In this document: positions 52,936 to 62,951 of the stretch, one piece after another
How the letters are laid out: each line of letters opens with the position of its first letter
How positions within the stretch are numbered: the first letter of the stretch is position 1
Origin: Bradyrhizobium sp. AZCC 2262
GTDB lineage: Bacteria; Pseudomonadota; Alphaproteobacteria; Rhizobiales; Xanthobacteraceae
DNA: 64,000 bases
Reading direction: 5' to 3'
NCBI RefSeq assembly: GCF_036924535.1
Contig: NZ_JAZHRT010000001.1
Span: 5,642,001 to 5,706,000 of the forward strand
Translations under genes and position numbers: made by a program
The notes under the pieces: generated by a model
The model's database searches: none
Seen by the model: only the letters and a program-made list of their open reading frames with translations
Told to the model about the DNA's origin: nothing

Positions 52936-55498
52936 TCACGCCTCGCGCATTACCAACCCCAGACATCGCGCTAGGTCTGCTCGTCGGAAAGGCTTGCTGA
53001 TGATTGGAAACTCGTCCACCGCCCCGTGTTGCGCCAACACATCTCCCGCATTGCCCGAGGTGAGCAGGACCTTGATGCCGTTGCCCAGCCGCTTCGCTTC
53101 GCGCGCAAGTTCAACGCCGCTCATTCCCTGCGGCATCGAGACGTCGCTGAACAGGAGATCAAATCCCTTGCCACTCTTGAGCATCTGGATTGCGTCGGTA
53201 CCATTGCGGGCACAGAGAATTTGATAGCCAAGCTCAGTCAGCATCGCCGACGTGACTTTCAGGACATCGTCGTCATCCTCGACCACGAGGATCAGCCCCG
53301 AGCCTGCTGGTAGGGCCTGCATTTGGACGACTTCCGCCTCCGCATCGGGCGTTTGGGTGGATTTGGGCAGGTACAGACTGACCGTGGTCCCCACTCCGAC
53401 CGCGCTCTCGATGGCGACATGGCCGGCAGATTGTCGGACGAATCCATAGACCATGCTCAGACCGAGTCCGGTCCCCCTGCCGACCTCCTTTGTGGTGAAG
53501 AAGGGCTCAAAGACCCGATCCAGAGTTTCGGGGGCCATCCCGCAGCCGGTGTCTTTGACGGAGAGCCTGACGTATGATCCGCACGCAACGCCGGCGATGG
53601 CGTCTTCGCCCAGGGTCACGTTTCGCACCTCGATCTTGAGCGTACCGCCGTCCGGCATGGCGTCGCCCCCATTCAGGGTTAGGTTGAGGAGTGCGGCCTC
53701 CAGCTGTGCCGAGTCGACATGGCACGGCCACAATCGATCATCGGCAACCAGTTTGACCTCGCACCCTTCTCCGACCGCTCGGCGGATGAGCCCCTGGAAG
53801 TCCCGAACGAGCTGGTCTGCATAGACCGCTTTTGGGTTCAGTCTCTGTCGGCGAGAAAAGGCGAGAAGCTGTGCCGTCAACTTTGCACCCCGGTCGGCAG
53901 CCTGTCGTGCGGCTGCCGCGAGCTGCCGGACGCTGTCGCTATCCGCTGCACGGTCCTCGATGAGCTCGAGGTTTCCGGAGATCACCATGAGCAAATTGTT
54001 GAAGTCGTGGGCCACGCCACTGGTGAGTTGGCCGACGGCCTCCATCTTCTGGCTCTGATGAAGTTGCTCCTCGATCAGGCGGCGCGTTTCCACCGCGTGC
54101 TTGTGCTCGGTGATATCTCGGAAAAAGACCGCGAGGCCTTGGCCGGATGGGAACGCATTGATCGCGTACCAGATAACCCGGCGCGGGCAGAACTTTTCGA
54201 AGGAGGCCAAGCGCTGTTCCGACATGGCCTCGCGAAATTGGATCGAGATGTCCGTGTCGATAGCGTCTAGAAAGGCCTCCCAGAGGTTCATACCGATGAG
54301 GTCGCGTTCTTCAGAAAGCTGCGCCTTGGCCCCGCTCGTTGAGATAATTGATGCGCCAGTCTGGATCGACGATGAGGACGCAGTCGGTCGTACTCTCAAA
54401 GATCGTCGTGATCCGAGCCGCCGCTTCCTCGGCCTTCTCCTTGGCGTGGTACAGCTCGCGCTCGCGGTCCGCGAGCGCGTCGGCCATGGTGTTGAATGCG
54501 TCGGCGACCCGGGCGATTTCAGACTGTTTATCCAGGATGTTCACACGGCGCGCATAGTCTCCAAGCCGCCATTGGTTGGCGGCGTCGACCAATTGGCCGA
54601 GCGGCTGGTGGATGAACCGGCGGGCGCCCAACCGTGTCAGCATCAGCACCAGCGACGTGCTCAGGACGATGAGAAGGATGCCGCGGCGCGTACGACATTG
54701 GATCCCCCTGAATGCTTGCGTCTTGTCGAGGCCAAAGCTGACAAGAAGCCCTCCGGACTCAGCCTGCAGGGCTGAGTAACCGACGATCCGCTCCACGCCA
54801 TCGAGGTCGAGCGCGGCAGTCGTGCCCGGATGGTCCACGCGCAAATGTTTGACAGCCGGCATCTTCCGGCCGACGAACTGGCCGTTATCAGGGTAGTGTG
54901 CAAGGTATGTGCCGTCGCGGTCTGTAATGGCGAGCGCGCCGCCCTGCGGAACACCCATCCGAGCGATGTAGTCGGCGAGCCAACCTAAGCTGAGAGGCGC
55001 TATGATGACGCCGCCCATGCGGGCATCGTCACCGTAAAACGGCAAGGCAAATTGAATAACCTTGCGGCCGGTCAATCGGCCGATCGAGAACTCTCCGACT
55101 GTGAATTCGCCGGTTCTCACGGCGTTGGCGAAGTAGGCCCGCCCGGCGACGCTCGTTGTCTTGCCGTTGGTGGCGCAAAAGGATTGGCCATTCATGTCAA
55201 CGACGACAAAGGTGAGGAACGCCGGATAGCGCTGATTGATCGTGGAAAGATATGCGCTGCATGCTTGGGTGTCCCTCGCTTTGATCGCCGGGAGTTCCGA
55301 AAGCGCAATCAGGACCTGACGAATTCCCTGGACGATCTGTTGCTGCTCTGCGGCGGCGAGCTTGGCGAGGCCAAGCGCTTGGTCCTGCACTTCCATTTGG
55401 CGCGAGCGGCGCAGGTCGAATTCATTGTACGATTGAATCGCGATCGCTGGCAGAAGCGCAACCGCCACGAGCACGAATAGGCGTGATAATAGGGCCAC
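52936..55498 (-). pseudogene. Hybrid sensor histidine kinase split by a one-base insertion
   Basis: Frame 1 (55498-54311) gives an N-terminal TM helix, a periplasmic PDC/Cache-like sensor (about 25-270), a second TM (GILLIVLSTSLVLML), a HAMP domain and a PAS start (TTIFESTTDCVLIVDPDWRINYLNER). Frame 2 (to 52936) continues with AKAQLSEERDLIGMNLWEAF, the HisKA box VAHDFNNLLMV, ATP-binding NLTLNGGDAMPDGG and GTGLGLSMVYG, and a receiver with Asp in LLFSDVSMPQ. One extra G in a run of four (54330-54333) separates them; removing it gives an 853-aa kinase. Two separate proteins, one of them a soluble kinase-receiver, could still be made. Confidence 0.88.
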
Positions 55499-55559
55499 TT
55501 CTCATCTTACCAAAGATTAGAAATCTGGAGGCGGCCAGCTCTTGGGCCTCTGCGTTTCA

Positions 55560-55870
55560 AGGTAGTAAATGACGCCATGCGTGCGGAGCAGTTCGCCGGT
55601 GCACCCTCGGTGAGCGCGCCTTTCGAATTCACGCGATGCACGCTCCGCTGCAGCCCTCGAAGGAGGTCGGGCGCTGTTCCGCAATAGCCTCACGATATTG
55701 GGTACAATTTTTCGTTTCGATCGCGGATTGATGAGCTGGCCATGATCGATGACGAGGACGCTGTCGGTGATGCTCTCGAAGATTGTCGCGTTCCAAGCCG
55801 CTATGCGACTGGCGAGCCGACGTCGCGCCAGACAGATCTGTGCCATCTCCCACCTTTTTCTTTCCATGAG
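55560..55870 (-). pseudogene. Remnant of a PAS-domain kinase gene
   Basis: Reads ATIFESITDSVLVIDHGQLINPRS and, in another frame, YREAIAEQRPTSFEGC. These match TTIFESTTDCVLIVDPDWRINYLNER and QFREAMSEQRLASFEKFC in the hybrid kinase next door. It is thus a small degraded copy of the PAS part, directly upstream of the kinase start. Confidence 0.72.
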
Positions 55871-56000
55871 AAGAGGAGGTGCACTGGCTTTGTTACGGCG
55901 CGATTTCAGCGCCGGGAATCTCGTTACGACCGTAACGCGTTTCTCTAGATCCATGCCGAAGCCATCGTCATTCGTCCCTTGAACATACCTGTGTTTGCTT

Positions 56001-56030
56001 CCACGTACGTGCACATACGCCTAAGTCAAG
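56001..56030. promoter_or_regulatory. Candidate operator upstream of the MFS gene
   Basis: CACGTACGTG (56002-56011) is a perfect palindrome. The minus strand reads TTGACTTAGGCGTATGTGCAC, resembling the marR promoter string TTGACACCCGCGTATATGC. It lies 35 bases before the transporter start. Confidence 0.4.
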
Positions 56031-56064
56031 GCGGCCACCGGAACGACAGCCAGAGCGAGGCGTC

Positions 56065-57384
56065 ATGGAGCCAAGGCGAACCAGTATTGCGTCGGTCATC
56101 GACCACTTGCCGCTCGGCGCCTATCGGACCGGCATCGTCGTCATGTGTTTCCTGATAGTCCTCATGGACGGCTTCGACACGCAGGCCATCGGCTTCGTCG
56201 CCACAGACATGGCGTCTTCGCTGGACATTCCGATCACGGCCTTCGGACCAGTGTTTTCTGCCGGACTGCTCGGGGCCATGCTGGGAGCATTTGTCCTGGG
56301 GCCGCTCGGCGATCGCTTCGGACGCAGGTGGATGCTGGTCGGCTCAGCGATCACGTTCGCAATGTTCTCATTGCTGACACCGCACGCTGCCAACTTCTCC
56401 TCGTTGTCGTATCTTCGCTTTCTTGCGGGATTCGGGCTTGGTGGCGCAATTCCCAACCTGTTGGCGTTGTCTTCGGAATACACGCCGCGTCGCATTCGCG
56501 GTCTGCTGATCGGATTGCTCTGGGCCGGCTTCCCGCTCGGCGGAGCAATAGGCGCGGTGACCGGTGCATATCTGGTTCCGCGGTTAGGCTGGCCCGCGCT
56601 TTTTTACGTCGGCGGGTCGATCCCGTTGCTGCTTGCAGTCCTTGCCGCCTGGGCTCTGCCGGAGTCACTGCATTTCCTGATCCGGCAACCGGACGGACAA
56701 CGCAAAGTGGCGGCAATCGCTCGTCGAATCGCCCCGGGGTCTCAGGCGGGCCAGGTCTTCTATCCCGACACCGAGGGACAACTCGGCCGCCTTCCTTTTA
56801 GGCACTTGTTCTCCGACGGACGCGCCGCATCAACGCTGCTGCTGTGGATCGCGTGCTTCATGTGCTTCGTCTTGCTGATTGTCCTGGTGCTGTGGACGCC
56901 GGCGCTGCTGCGGCAAGCAGGTATCGGCGGATCGCAGGCAGTGCTGATCGTTGGCCTGAACAATCTCGGCAGCGTCGTGGGCACCGCGCTCGGCGGGCGA
57001 CTGGTCGACCGCTTCGATCCGTACCTGATCCTGCCAGTTCTCTTCGTTGCGGGTGCCTTCAGCGTGGGGGCGTTCGGCTACGTCACGCATTCTGTAATGC
57101 TGCTCGAACTGTTAGGCGCGCTGTCGGGCTTTTTTCTGGGGGGCGGAACATCCGGACTGCTGAGTGTCGCGGTATTGATCTATCCCAGCGCGATACGTGC
57201 AACCGGTGTCGGCTGGGCGATGGCACTCGGCCGTATGGGCCAGGTGACGGGACCGCTCGTCATCGGCGCGCTGATGATCAGAGGCCTAACGATCAGCAGC
57301 ATTTTTGTGTGTTGCGCGATACCCGCGTTGTGCGCGGCGAGCGCGGCCGCGCTCCTGCGATTGAGCAGATCTGCCGCGGAATAA
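56065..57384 (+). CDS. MFS transporter, aromatic acid:H+ symporter (AAHS) type
   Basis: A 439-aa inner-membrane protein with twelve predicted helices. The [15 protein letters not shown] segment in helix 1 and the [11 protein letters not shown] loop between helices 2 and 3 are hallmarks of the AAHS group (BenK/PcaK-like), which takes up benzoate or hydroxybenzoate-like acids. The loop after helix 8 has [11 protein letters not shown]. It is followed after 44 bases by a GMC oxidoreductase gene in the same direction. Confidence 0.92.
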   Translation: MEPRRTSIASVIDHLPLGAYRTGIVVMCFLIVLMDGFDTQAIGFVATDMASSLDIPITAFGPVFSAGLLGAMLGAFVLGPLGDRFGRRWMLVGSAITFAMFSLLTPHAANFSSLSYLRFLAGFGLGGAIPNLLALSSEYTPRRIRGLLIGLLWAGFPLGGAIGAVTGAYLVPRLGWPALFYVGGSIPLLLAVLAAWALPESLHFLIRQPDGQRKVAAIARRIAPGSQAGQVFYPDTEGQLGRLPFRHLFSDGRAASTLLLWIACFMCFVLLIVLVLWTPALLRQAGIGGSQAVLIVGLNNLGSVVGTALGGRLVDRFDPYLILPVLFVAGAFSVGAFGYVTHSVMLLELLGALSGFFLGGGTSGLLSVAVLIYPSAIRATGVGWAMALGRMGQVTGPLVIGALMIRGLTISSIFVCCAIPALCAASAAALLRLSRSAAE

Positions 57385-57428
57385 CCTTCGGACTCGGATC
57401 ATCGGCAATTTATTTCGGCGGGACGGAC

Positions 57429-59066
57429 ATGTCACAGACGGCAAGTTACGACTTCATTATCGTTGGCGCGGGTTCGGCTGGCTGCGTCTTGGCTGCGCGG
57501 TTGAGCGAAAATCCAGACGTGTCAGTTCTGTTGCTTGAGGCCGGCGGCTGGGACCGCGACCCCTGGATCCACATTCCTCTGGGGTGGCCCCATATTCTGT
57601 TAAACCGCAAGCACGACTGGATGTATTTCGCCGAGCCCGAAGCCACCATGGACGGCCGCGGCGTAGAATGCGCCCGCGGCAAGGTGATCGGTGGCTCGTC
57701 GTCGATCAACGCCATGACCCACGTGCGGGGGAACCGGGGCGACTACGACCGCTGGGCGGCGTCGGGACTACCGGAATGGTCGTTCGAAAAGGTCCTGCCA
57801 TACTTCAAGCGCCAGGAGACGTGGGAGCGCGGGGCCGATTCCTATCGCGGCGGGTGCGGTCCGTTGACGACGCAGTATTCGCGATACCAGGATCCATTGG
57901 TTGATGCCTGGTTCGCGGCTGGAGCCGCCGCGGGGTTTCCGACGACTGAAGATTACAATGGAGCGCAGCAGGAAGGCTTCGCAGTTGTGCAGAGCACGAT
58001 GCGCAATGGCCGACGTTGCAGCGCCGCCGTCGCCTATCTGAGGCCGGCGTTGAAGCGGCGCAATCTGACGGTGCGCGTGGGTGCGCTCGCGACCCGTGTC
58101 CTGTTCGCGGGAAGCAAGGCCGTTGGAATAGAGTATCTGAGCCACGGGGCGCTGAATTCTGTCCGCGCAGAGAGGGAGGTTTTGCTCTGCGGCGGCGTGA
58201 TCAATTCCCCGCAATTGCTGATGCTGTCCGGTATCGGCGAGCCAGGGCAACTTCGCGCGCATGACATCAAGGTGCAGCTGTCGCTTCCCGCGGTCGGCAA
58301 GAACTTGCAGGATCACATCTCCGCCGCCGTCAGCTACAGCCGCAGAGAGCCGGGAGCGTTCCACCGGCAGATGCGACTCGATCGGATCGTGCCTGAACTG
58401 GCGCGCGCCTATCTGTTCGGGCAAGGCCTGGCTAGCGATCTTCCTGGCGGGCTCACGGCTTTCCTGAAGACCCGGCCAGAGGCCCCGCTGCCGGATGTAC
58501 AGCTTCTCTTCGTAGCGGCTCCGATGACGGCTCATCCGTATCTTTCACCATTCAGAAAGCCGTTTGCTGATGGCTTTGGCTGTCGTGCGGTGCTGCTGCG
58601 GCCGGAAAGCCGCGGCCAAGTCTTCCTCGCTAGTTCCGATCCGCGCGCCGCGTTGACGGTCCGGCAGAATTTTTTGGCCACCGAAAATGACTGGGCGGTA
58701 CTTCGCGACGGCATTCGCCTGGTGCAGGACGTCGGGCGTCAACCATCGGTCGCTCCGTTCGTCGAAAGAGAGCTGGCACCCGGGCCGAACGCGTCACGCG
58801 AGGCGATCGACGCCCACATTCGCGCGACGGGAATCACCGTACATCATCCACTCGGGACCTGTCGCATGGGCAAGGAAACCGATTCAGCGTCGGTCGTCGA
58901 TCCCGAACTTCGTGTGCTGGGAACCGAACGCCTGCGTGTTGTCGATGCTTCAGTGATGCCGGATCTTATCGGCGGCAACATCAATGCAGCCGTGGTCATG
59001 GTCGCCGAGAAAGCTGCTGACCTGATCATCAAAAAGGCGGCATCCCCGCATCTGCAGCCATCATAA
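57429..59066 (+). CDS. GMC-family FAD-dependent oxidoreductase
   Basis: A 545-aa flavoenzyme oxidising an alcohol. FAD site [19 protein letters not shown] at residues 9-27, [24 protein letters not shown] for the flavin, [19 protein letters not shown], and [10 protein letters not shown] followed by [28 protein letters not shown], with the catalytic His in HHPLG and Asn in GGNINA. Similar to choline dehydrogenase-like and alkanol dehydrogenases. Probably acts on the compound imported by the upstream transporter. The ATG is 57429. Confidence 0.94.
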   Translation: MSQTASYDFIIVGAGSAGCVLAARLSENPDVSVLLLEAGGWDRDPWIHIPLGWPHILLNRKHDWMYFAEPEATMDGRGVECARGKVIGGSSSINAMTHVRGNRGDYDRWAASGLPEWSFEKVLPYFKRQETWERGADSYRGGCGPLTTQYSRYQDPLVDAWFAAGAAAGFPTTEDYNGAQQEGFAVVQSTMRNGRRCSAAVAYLRPALKRRNLTVRVGALATRVLFAGSKAVGIEYLSHGALNSVRAEREVLLCGGVINSPQLLMLSGIGEPGQLRAHDIKVQLSLPAVGKNLQDHISAAVSYSRREPGAFHRQMRLDRIVPELARAYLFGQGLASDLPGGLTAFLKTRPEAPLPDVQLLFVAAPMTAHPYLSPFRKPFADGFGCRAVLLRPESRGQVFLASSDPRAALTVRQNFLATENDWAVLRDGIRLVQDVGRQPSVAPFVERELAPGPNASREAIDAHIRATGITVHHPLGTCRMGKETDSASVVDPELRVLGTERLRVVDASVMPDLIGGNINAAVVMVAEKAADLIIKKAASPHLQPS

Positions 59067-59364
59067 GCTCGGCTATGTGTGGGCTTGAGCAGCATGTTCG
59101 TTGCCCGATCGAACCATTGTTGGCCGGTCATGGCCTTACAATGCTAACTCTCAGGGTGAACTGGCTGACGTTGCTGCCGGGCAGGAGTTCCAGCTATTCC
59201 GCCGCTTACGGCGGCACTGATCCACGATACTTTCGAATCGCTGATGCTTCATAACAACTCTCCCGCGAGTTTTGGTGGTCAGTAAAATTGGCTGCTCCAA
59301 TCCCACCTGCCGAACGAGATCGCGCTCCTCGAAACACCGGGTTCTCTCGCGGCGTTCAGGCTGC
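59067..59364. other. Spacer between convergent genes
   Basis: About 300 bases, no gene or strong terminator seen. Contains short inverted strings (ttccgccgcttacggcggc near 59197). Confidence 0.45.
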
Positions 59365-59928
59365 TCACGTTGAATATCCTTGGATTTTCTTTACGGATTT
59401 GCGCAGAACTCGACTCGCACCCTTTGGTTTGACCTTTGCGTGCGGGAGTTGACCGCCGAATCGCTTTCGGTTGAAAGGCACGGCGCCAGATCCCGCAACA
59501 ATTTCGACGTCTTCGAGCTGCAACGGCTTGCCGCGCGCTGAAAGCAAGGTGGGATATTCGATTTGCCGCCCGCTTGTGCGATCCTTGAAAACCAACTGCG
59601 GCCCCTTCGGCTCCGCAAGCCAGTCATCGCCCCACTTCTTAAGTGCCATGTAAGTCGGGAAAAAATCGCGCCCCTTCTTGGTCAATGCATATTCATAACG
59701 CCCGCCATGCTCCGGCAATGGCACACGCGTCATCATGCCGAGATCAACGAATTTCTTCAGCCGCGTGCTGAGAATGTTTGGCGCGACGCCAAGATAGTAT
59801 TGAAACTCGTCGAACCGCCGGGTGCCGTAATAGGCTTCCCGAAGCAGCAGGATCGACCAGCGGTCACCGACCACCTCCATGGCGCGGGCGATGGAGCATT
59901 CCTTGTTGGTGGAACGGGAACGCTTCAC
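59365..59928 (-). CDS. HxlR-family regulator 1
   Basis: A 187-aa winged-helix regulator: CSIARAMEVVGDRWSILLLREAYYGTRRFDEFQYYLGVAPNILSTRLKKFVDLGMMTRV. The Cys near the N-terminus (NKECSIARA) is the position often used for redox or ligand sensing in HxlR proteins. A C-terminal extension of about 75 residues, VFKDRTSGRQIEYPTLLSARGKPLQLEDVEIVAGSG, is longer than in minimal family members. It lies 117 bases downstream of the CoA-transferase gene on the same strand. Confidence 0.92.
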   Translation of the reverse strand: MKRSRSTNKECSIARAMEVVGDRWSILLLREAYYGTRRFDEFQYYLGVAPNILSTRLKKFVDLGMMTRVPLPEHGGRYEYALTKKGRDFFPTYMALKKWGDDWLAEPKGPQLVFKDRTSGRQIEYPTLLSARGKPLQLEDVEIVAGSGAVPFNRKRFGGQLPHAKVKPKGASRVLRKSVKKIQGYST

Positions 59929-60045
59929 GTTATGTCTCGCAGCCCATTTGGCTTCGGTGATTCCCGATCACTTATAGCAGGAAACCAATGCTTGCGGTCT
60001 ACCGCCTTTTTGATTGTGGGATCGCGTCGCCAAGGGGCATCGCAC

Positions 60046-61311
60046 TCAGGCGGCCTGGCCAGGAGCCTCCAGCGGTTTGACCGCAGCCTCGGGCTCAAGC
60101 GCACGGCGGTGCGCGACGAGCGCCCCCGTCTCGGAAAGCCTCTGCAGCTCCGCCTCGCTCACGCCCAGTTCGCCAAACACCTCTCTGTTGTGTTCGCCCT
60201 GGAAGGCCGGTGTGCCGATCGGCGTCAGTTCATCTCCGGAAAAGTGCCAGGGGCGGCCCGGCAATTTGTATTCGCCGCCGCTGCGATCCGGTACGAGCTG
60301 GATCGCCCCCCAGTAGTCGCTCCAATCCGACTTGGTCAACTCCTTGATCGAGCGGATTTCACCCATCGCGATCTTGGCCTCGTCAAACTGCGCGTCGAGC
60401 GTCGCCATGTCCGGGAATGTCAGCATCCAGGACTGGATGATCTGGTGCAACGCGCCGAAATTCAGCCGCCGCGCCGCGGCGCTCGAAAATCGCGGGTCGT
60501 CCATCAAATCGACGCGCCGCATCGCGCGCAGCCAGGACGGAAACGTCCGACTGCCGATAATGCTGGTGGCGACGGTGAAATGCTCACCCTGCGGACCCGT
60601 GAAGAAAGAGCAGTCGGTGGCGCCGAGCACGGCAGGCTCTGCGCCGATGTCCTCATCCGACAGATCGACATGCGCGCGTTCGTTGACCGCGAGCAAGGTC
60701 GCCGCCATCGCGACGTCGATATACTGGCCCTGCCCGGTTGTCTGGCGGCAGTGGAGCGCCGCGAGAATGGCGATGACCGCCTGCAATCCGGCATAGACGT
60801 CGGCATGCGACAGGCTGTCGGTGCGCGGCTCCTTCAAGGCCTCGCCATAGTGCCGAACGCTGTTCTCGGTAAAACCGGCTTCGGCCTGCACCGTCGGAGC
60901 ATATGCCATCCGGCTGCGCCAGGGACCGCCCTGGCCGTAACCGGTGATCGACGCGTAGATCAATCGCGGATTCCGCTTCGACAAGGTTGCGTAGTCGAGA
61001 CCGAAGAAGCCGAGCGTGCCTGCGCGAAAGTTCTCCACCACGACATCGGCGGTATCGCAGAGCTTCAACGCCAGATCATAGGCGCCGGGAATATTCAGAT
61101 TGATGCTGACGTTGCGCTTGCCGGCGTTCTGCTGCGCATAATAGCCCGACATGCCGTCGGTGGATGGAAACGCAAAGCGCGACACGTCGGGACTTGGCGG
61201 TTCGACCTTGATGACCTCCGCGCCGAGATCCTGCAATGTCCGCGCACACAATGGACCTGCGAGCACGCGGGAAAAGTCGACGACGCGAATTCCGCTGAGA
61301 GGACCACTCAT
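60046..61311 (-). CDS. CaiB/BaiF-family CoA transferase without the usual catalytic Asp
   Basis: A 421-aa family III CoA transferase. MSGPLSGIRVVDFSRVLAGPLCARTLQDLGAEVIKVE is the typical opening, then VVVENFRAGTLGFFGLDY and GYGQGGPWRSRMAYAPTVQAEAGFTE. Where family members carry an Asp after this Tyr (a Y-D-xxxQA pattern), the sequence has Ala-Pro. The enzyme may therefore use another residue or be a non-catalytic relative. It starts two bases after the crotonase stop, so the two are translated together. Likely activates an acid as its CoA thioester. Confidence 0.9.
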   Translation of the reverse strand: MSGPLSGIRVVDFSRVLAGPLCARTLQDLGAEVIKVEPPSPDVSRFAFPSTDGMSGYYAQQNAGKRNVSINLNIPGAYDLALKLCDTADVVVENFRAGTLGFFGLDYATLSKRNPRLIYASITGYGQGGPWRSRMAYAPTVQAEAGFTENSVRHYGEALKEPRTDSLSHADVYAGLQAVIAILAALHCRQTTGQGQYIDVAMAATLLAVNERAHVDLSDEDIGAEPAVLGATDCSFFTGPQGEHFTVATSIIGSRTFPSWLRAMRRVDLMDDPRFSSAAARRLNFGALHQIIQSWMLTFPDMATLDAQFDEAKIAMGEIRSIKELTKSDWSDYWGAIQLVPDRSGGEYKLPGRPWHFSGDELTPIGTPAFQGEHNREVFGELGVSEAELQRLSETGALVAHRRALEPEAAVKPLEAPGQAA

Positions 61312-61313
61312 GA

Positions 61314-62111
61314 TCAGCGTCCCGCGAATTTGGCGAGACCGGGTCCGTTCTTGCGGAACGAGGCAAGGCCGGTTTTCAGATCTTCTGATGCCCAGATCGG
61401 CGCCTGCACCCTTGCCATCGCCTCGTCGGCCGCGGCCACACCTTCGTTGACGGCGATGTGGGCGAGCTCCTTGGTCGCAGCGTGGGCCAGTGTCGGACCT
61501 TGCGCGAATTCCTCGGCGATCGCCATCGTCGCCTTCTCCAGCGATTCCTCCGGAACCGTGAGATTGATCAGGCCCCACTTCTCCAGCGTCGGCGCATCAT
61601 AGCGACGCGCCAGCATCGACATCTCCTTGGCGCGCAATGCGCCGATGCGCTGCACCTGACGTTGGATACCGCCCAGCAATGGATGCAGTCCAAGCGTTGC
61701 CTCCACCGAACCGATCTTCGCCGACGACGCCGCGATGATGTAGTCGCAAGACAGCGCCAGTTCGAGGCCGCCGCCAAGGCAAACGCCATGGACACTCGCG
61801 ATCAGCGGGATCGGCAGCAATTCCATGAAGCGGAGAAACTCGACGCCGTTCAAGCGGCGGTTTTCACCGCCTGAGTCGCCACTACCCTGCTCCACGCGCT
61901 TGTCGAAAATATCGAGATCGGCGCCGGCCGAAAAATGCCGAAGCCCGCTGCGAAGGACGATTGCCCGGCCGCCGGCTTTCTGAGCCTGTTCGATCTGTTC
62001 GACGATGGCATTGATGAGCTTCGGTCCAAGCAGATTGTAGGGCCGATAAACCATGCTCAATACGGAAATATTGCCGCGCTGCTCGCGCGTAATCAGTGCA
62101 TCCTCGGACAC
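61314..62111 (-). CDS. Enoyl-CoA hydratase/isomerase (crotonase) family
   Basis: A 265-aa enzyme from the GTG at 62111 (GGAGG six bases upstream): MSEDALITREQRGNISVLSM. The longer version from 62135 would start before the ribosome site. Oxyanion-hole segments are RHFSAGADLDIFD and HGVCLGGGLELALSCDYIIAA, followed by SVEATLGLHPLLGGIQRQVQRIG. Acts on a CoA thioester, probably the one made by the overlapping CoA transferase. A 13-bp inverted repeat upstream (62174-62202) is probably the operator. Confidence 0.92.
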   Translation of the reverse strand: MSEDALITREQRGNISVLSMVYRPYNLLGPKLINAIVEQIEQAQKAGGRAIVLRSGLRHFSAGADLDIFDKRVEQGSGDSGGENRRLNGVEFLRFMELLPIPLIASVHGVCLGGGLELALSCDYIIAASSAKIGSVEATLGLHPLLGGIQRQVQRIGALRAKEMSMLARRYDAPTLEKWGLINLTVPEESLEKATMAIAEEFAQGPTLAHAATKELAHIAVNEGVAAADEAMARVQAPIWASEDLKTGLASFRKNGPGLAKFAGR

Positions 62112-62173
62112 AACGCACCTCCATTTTTCGCGCACCGCGATGCGCCCCGGTTTATTTATTCGGGCCAGCTTAC

Positions 62174-62202
62174 AACATGACTTGCAGTTTGCAAGTCATG
62201 TT
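62174..62202 (-). promoter_or_regulatory. Perfect 13-bp inverted repeat, likely HxlR operator
   Basis: AACATGACTTGCA (62174-62186) and TGCAAGTCATGTT (62190-62202), three-base spacer. It lies 63 bases before the crotonase start. Its size, symmetry and flanking by two HxlR genes suggest one of these binds here. Confidence 0.7.
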
Positions 62203-62335
62203 TGCGGATTACAGTGATTAGATGATCCTCGTCATTTCACATAGATGGCCGAGGCTTGCATCAGTCGCGTGGCGTGAGCCCGACCGGCCGCGCGACGCGA
62301 CCTCTCTCAGACCCAAGGCCGGTTCGGCGGGGCCC

Positions 62336-62827
62336 CTATTTCTGAAAATATGTCAAACGCCACCGGACCAGTTCATCAGCTCCCGGACCTTCCTGCGGCA
62401 GCAAATCCTGCGCTCTGACGCGTTGCCCCGTCTCCTTGTCGACCATTGCAAGCTTCACGATGTGTCCGGTTTTTCGATCCACAAATTTGAGCGGTGGCCC
62501 GGCGTTTCCGGAAACCGCCCATTTGTCTCCTACCTGCGCGAGCGCCTGAATCACCAGAATGATGTCCCGGCCCTTCGCGGTCTGAACGTATTCGTACCGC
62601 TCGGGATTGAGCTGGTATCGCCGCCGCTCGACCAGTTCGTTCTCCTCAAGATGCTTCAACCGATCGGACAAAGTCGCATTGGTGACGCCGGTCGACCGGC
62701 GCAGGTCCTCGTACTTGCTCAACCCGAGCGACAGGTCGCGCAGAATCAATACCGCCCAACGGTCACCGATCGCTTCCAGGACGCCGGCTATCGAGCACGC
62801 CATCCCATCAAAACCTTTTGATCGCAT
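62336..62827 (-). CDS. HxlR-family regulator 2
   Basis: A 163-aa winged-helix regulator: MACSIAGVLEAIGDRWAVLILRDLSLGLSKYEDLRRSTGVTNATLSDRLKHLEENELVERRRY. The sensing Cys is in MACSIAG. A C-terminal extension (PPLKFVDRKTGHIVKLAMVDKETGQRV) resembles that of regulator 1, so the two are paralogs. The start may be the Met before ACSIAG. A small dyad at 62846-62866 lies just upstream, between it and the divergent gene. Confidence 0.92.
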   Translation of the reverse strand: MRSKGFDGMACSIAGVLEAIGDRWAVLILRDLSLGLSKYEDLRRSTGVTNATLSDRLKHLEENELVERRRYQLNPERYEYVQTAKGRDIILVIQALAQVGDKWAVSGNAGPPLKFVDRKTGHIVKLAMVDKETGQRVRAQDLLPQEGPGADELVRWRLTYFQK

Positions 62828-62845
62828 AAATTGCTTGCCTCCCCA

Positions 62846-62866
62846 TCACTCTTATCATTAGAGTGA
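62846..62866. promoter_or_regulatory. Small dyad in the divergent HxlR promoter region
   Basis: TCACTCT (62846-62852) and AGAGTGA (62860-62866) with a seven-base AT spacer. Placed 19 bases upstream of the HxlR start and 85 before the divergent gene, it could be a self-regulation site. It is not like the 13-bp repeat. Confidence 0.5.
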
Positions 62867-62951
62867 CTGTCTGTCCAGCGCTGTCTGCGCTGGCACGGAA
62901 CGGCCCGGAACAAGGAATAACAGGGCCCGCAAAATTCGGCGGAAGGGCACA

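Noticed and set aside
56844..57428. 740-codon plus-strand frame implying an MFS-GMC fusion
   Set aside because: The first part is an off-frame reading of the transporter; the GMC enzyme has its own start at 57429.
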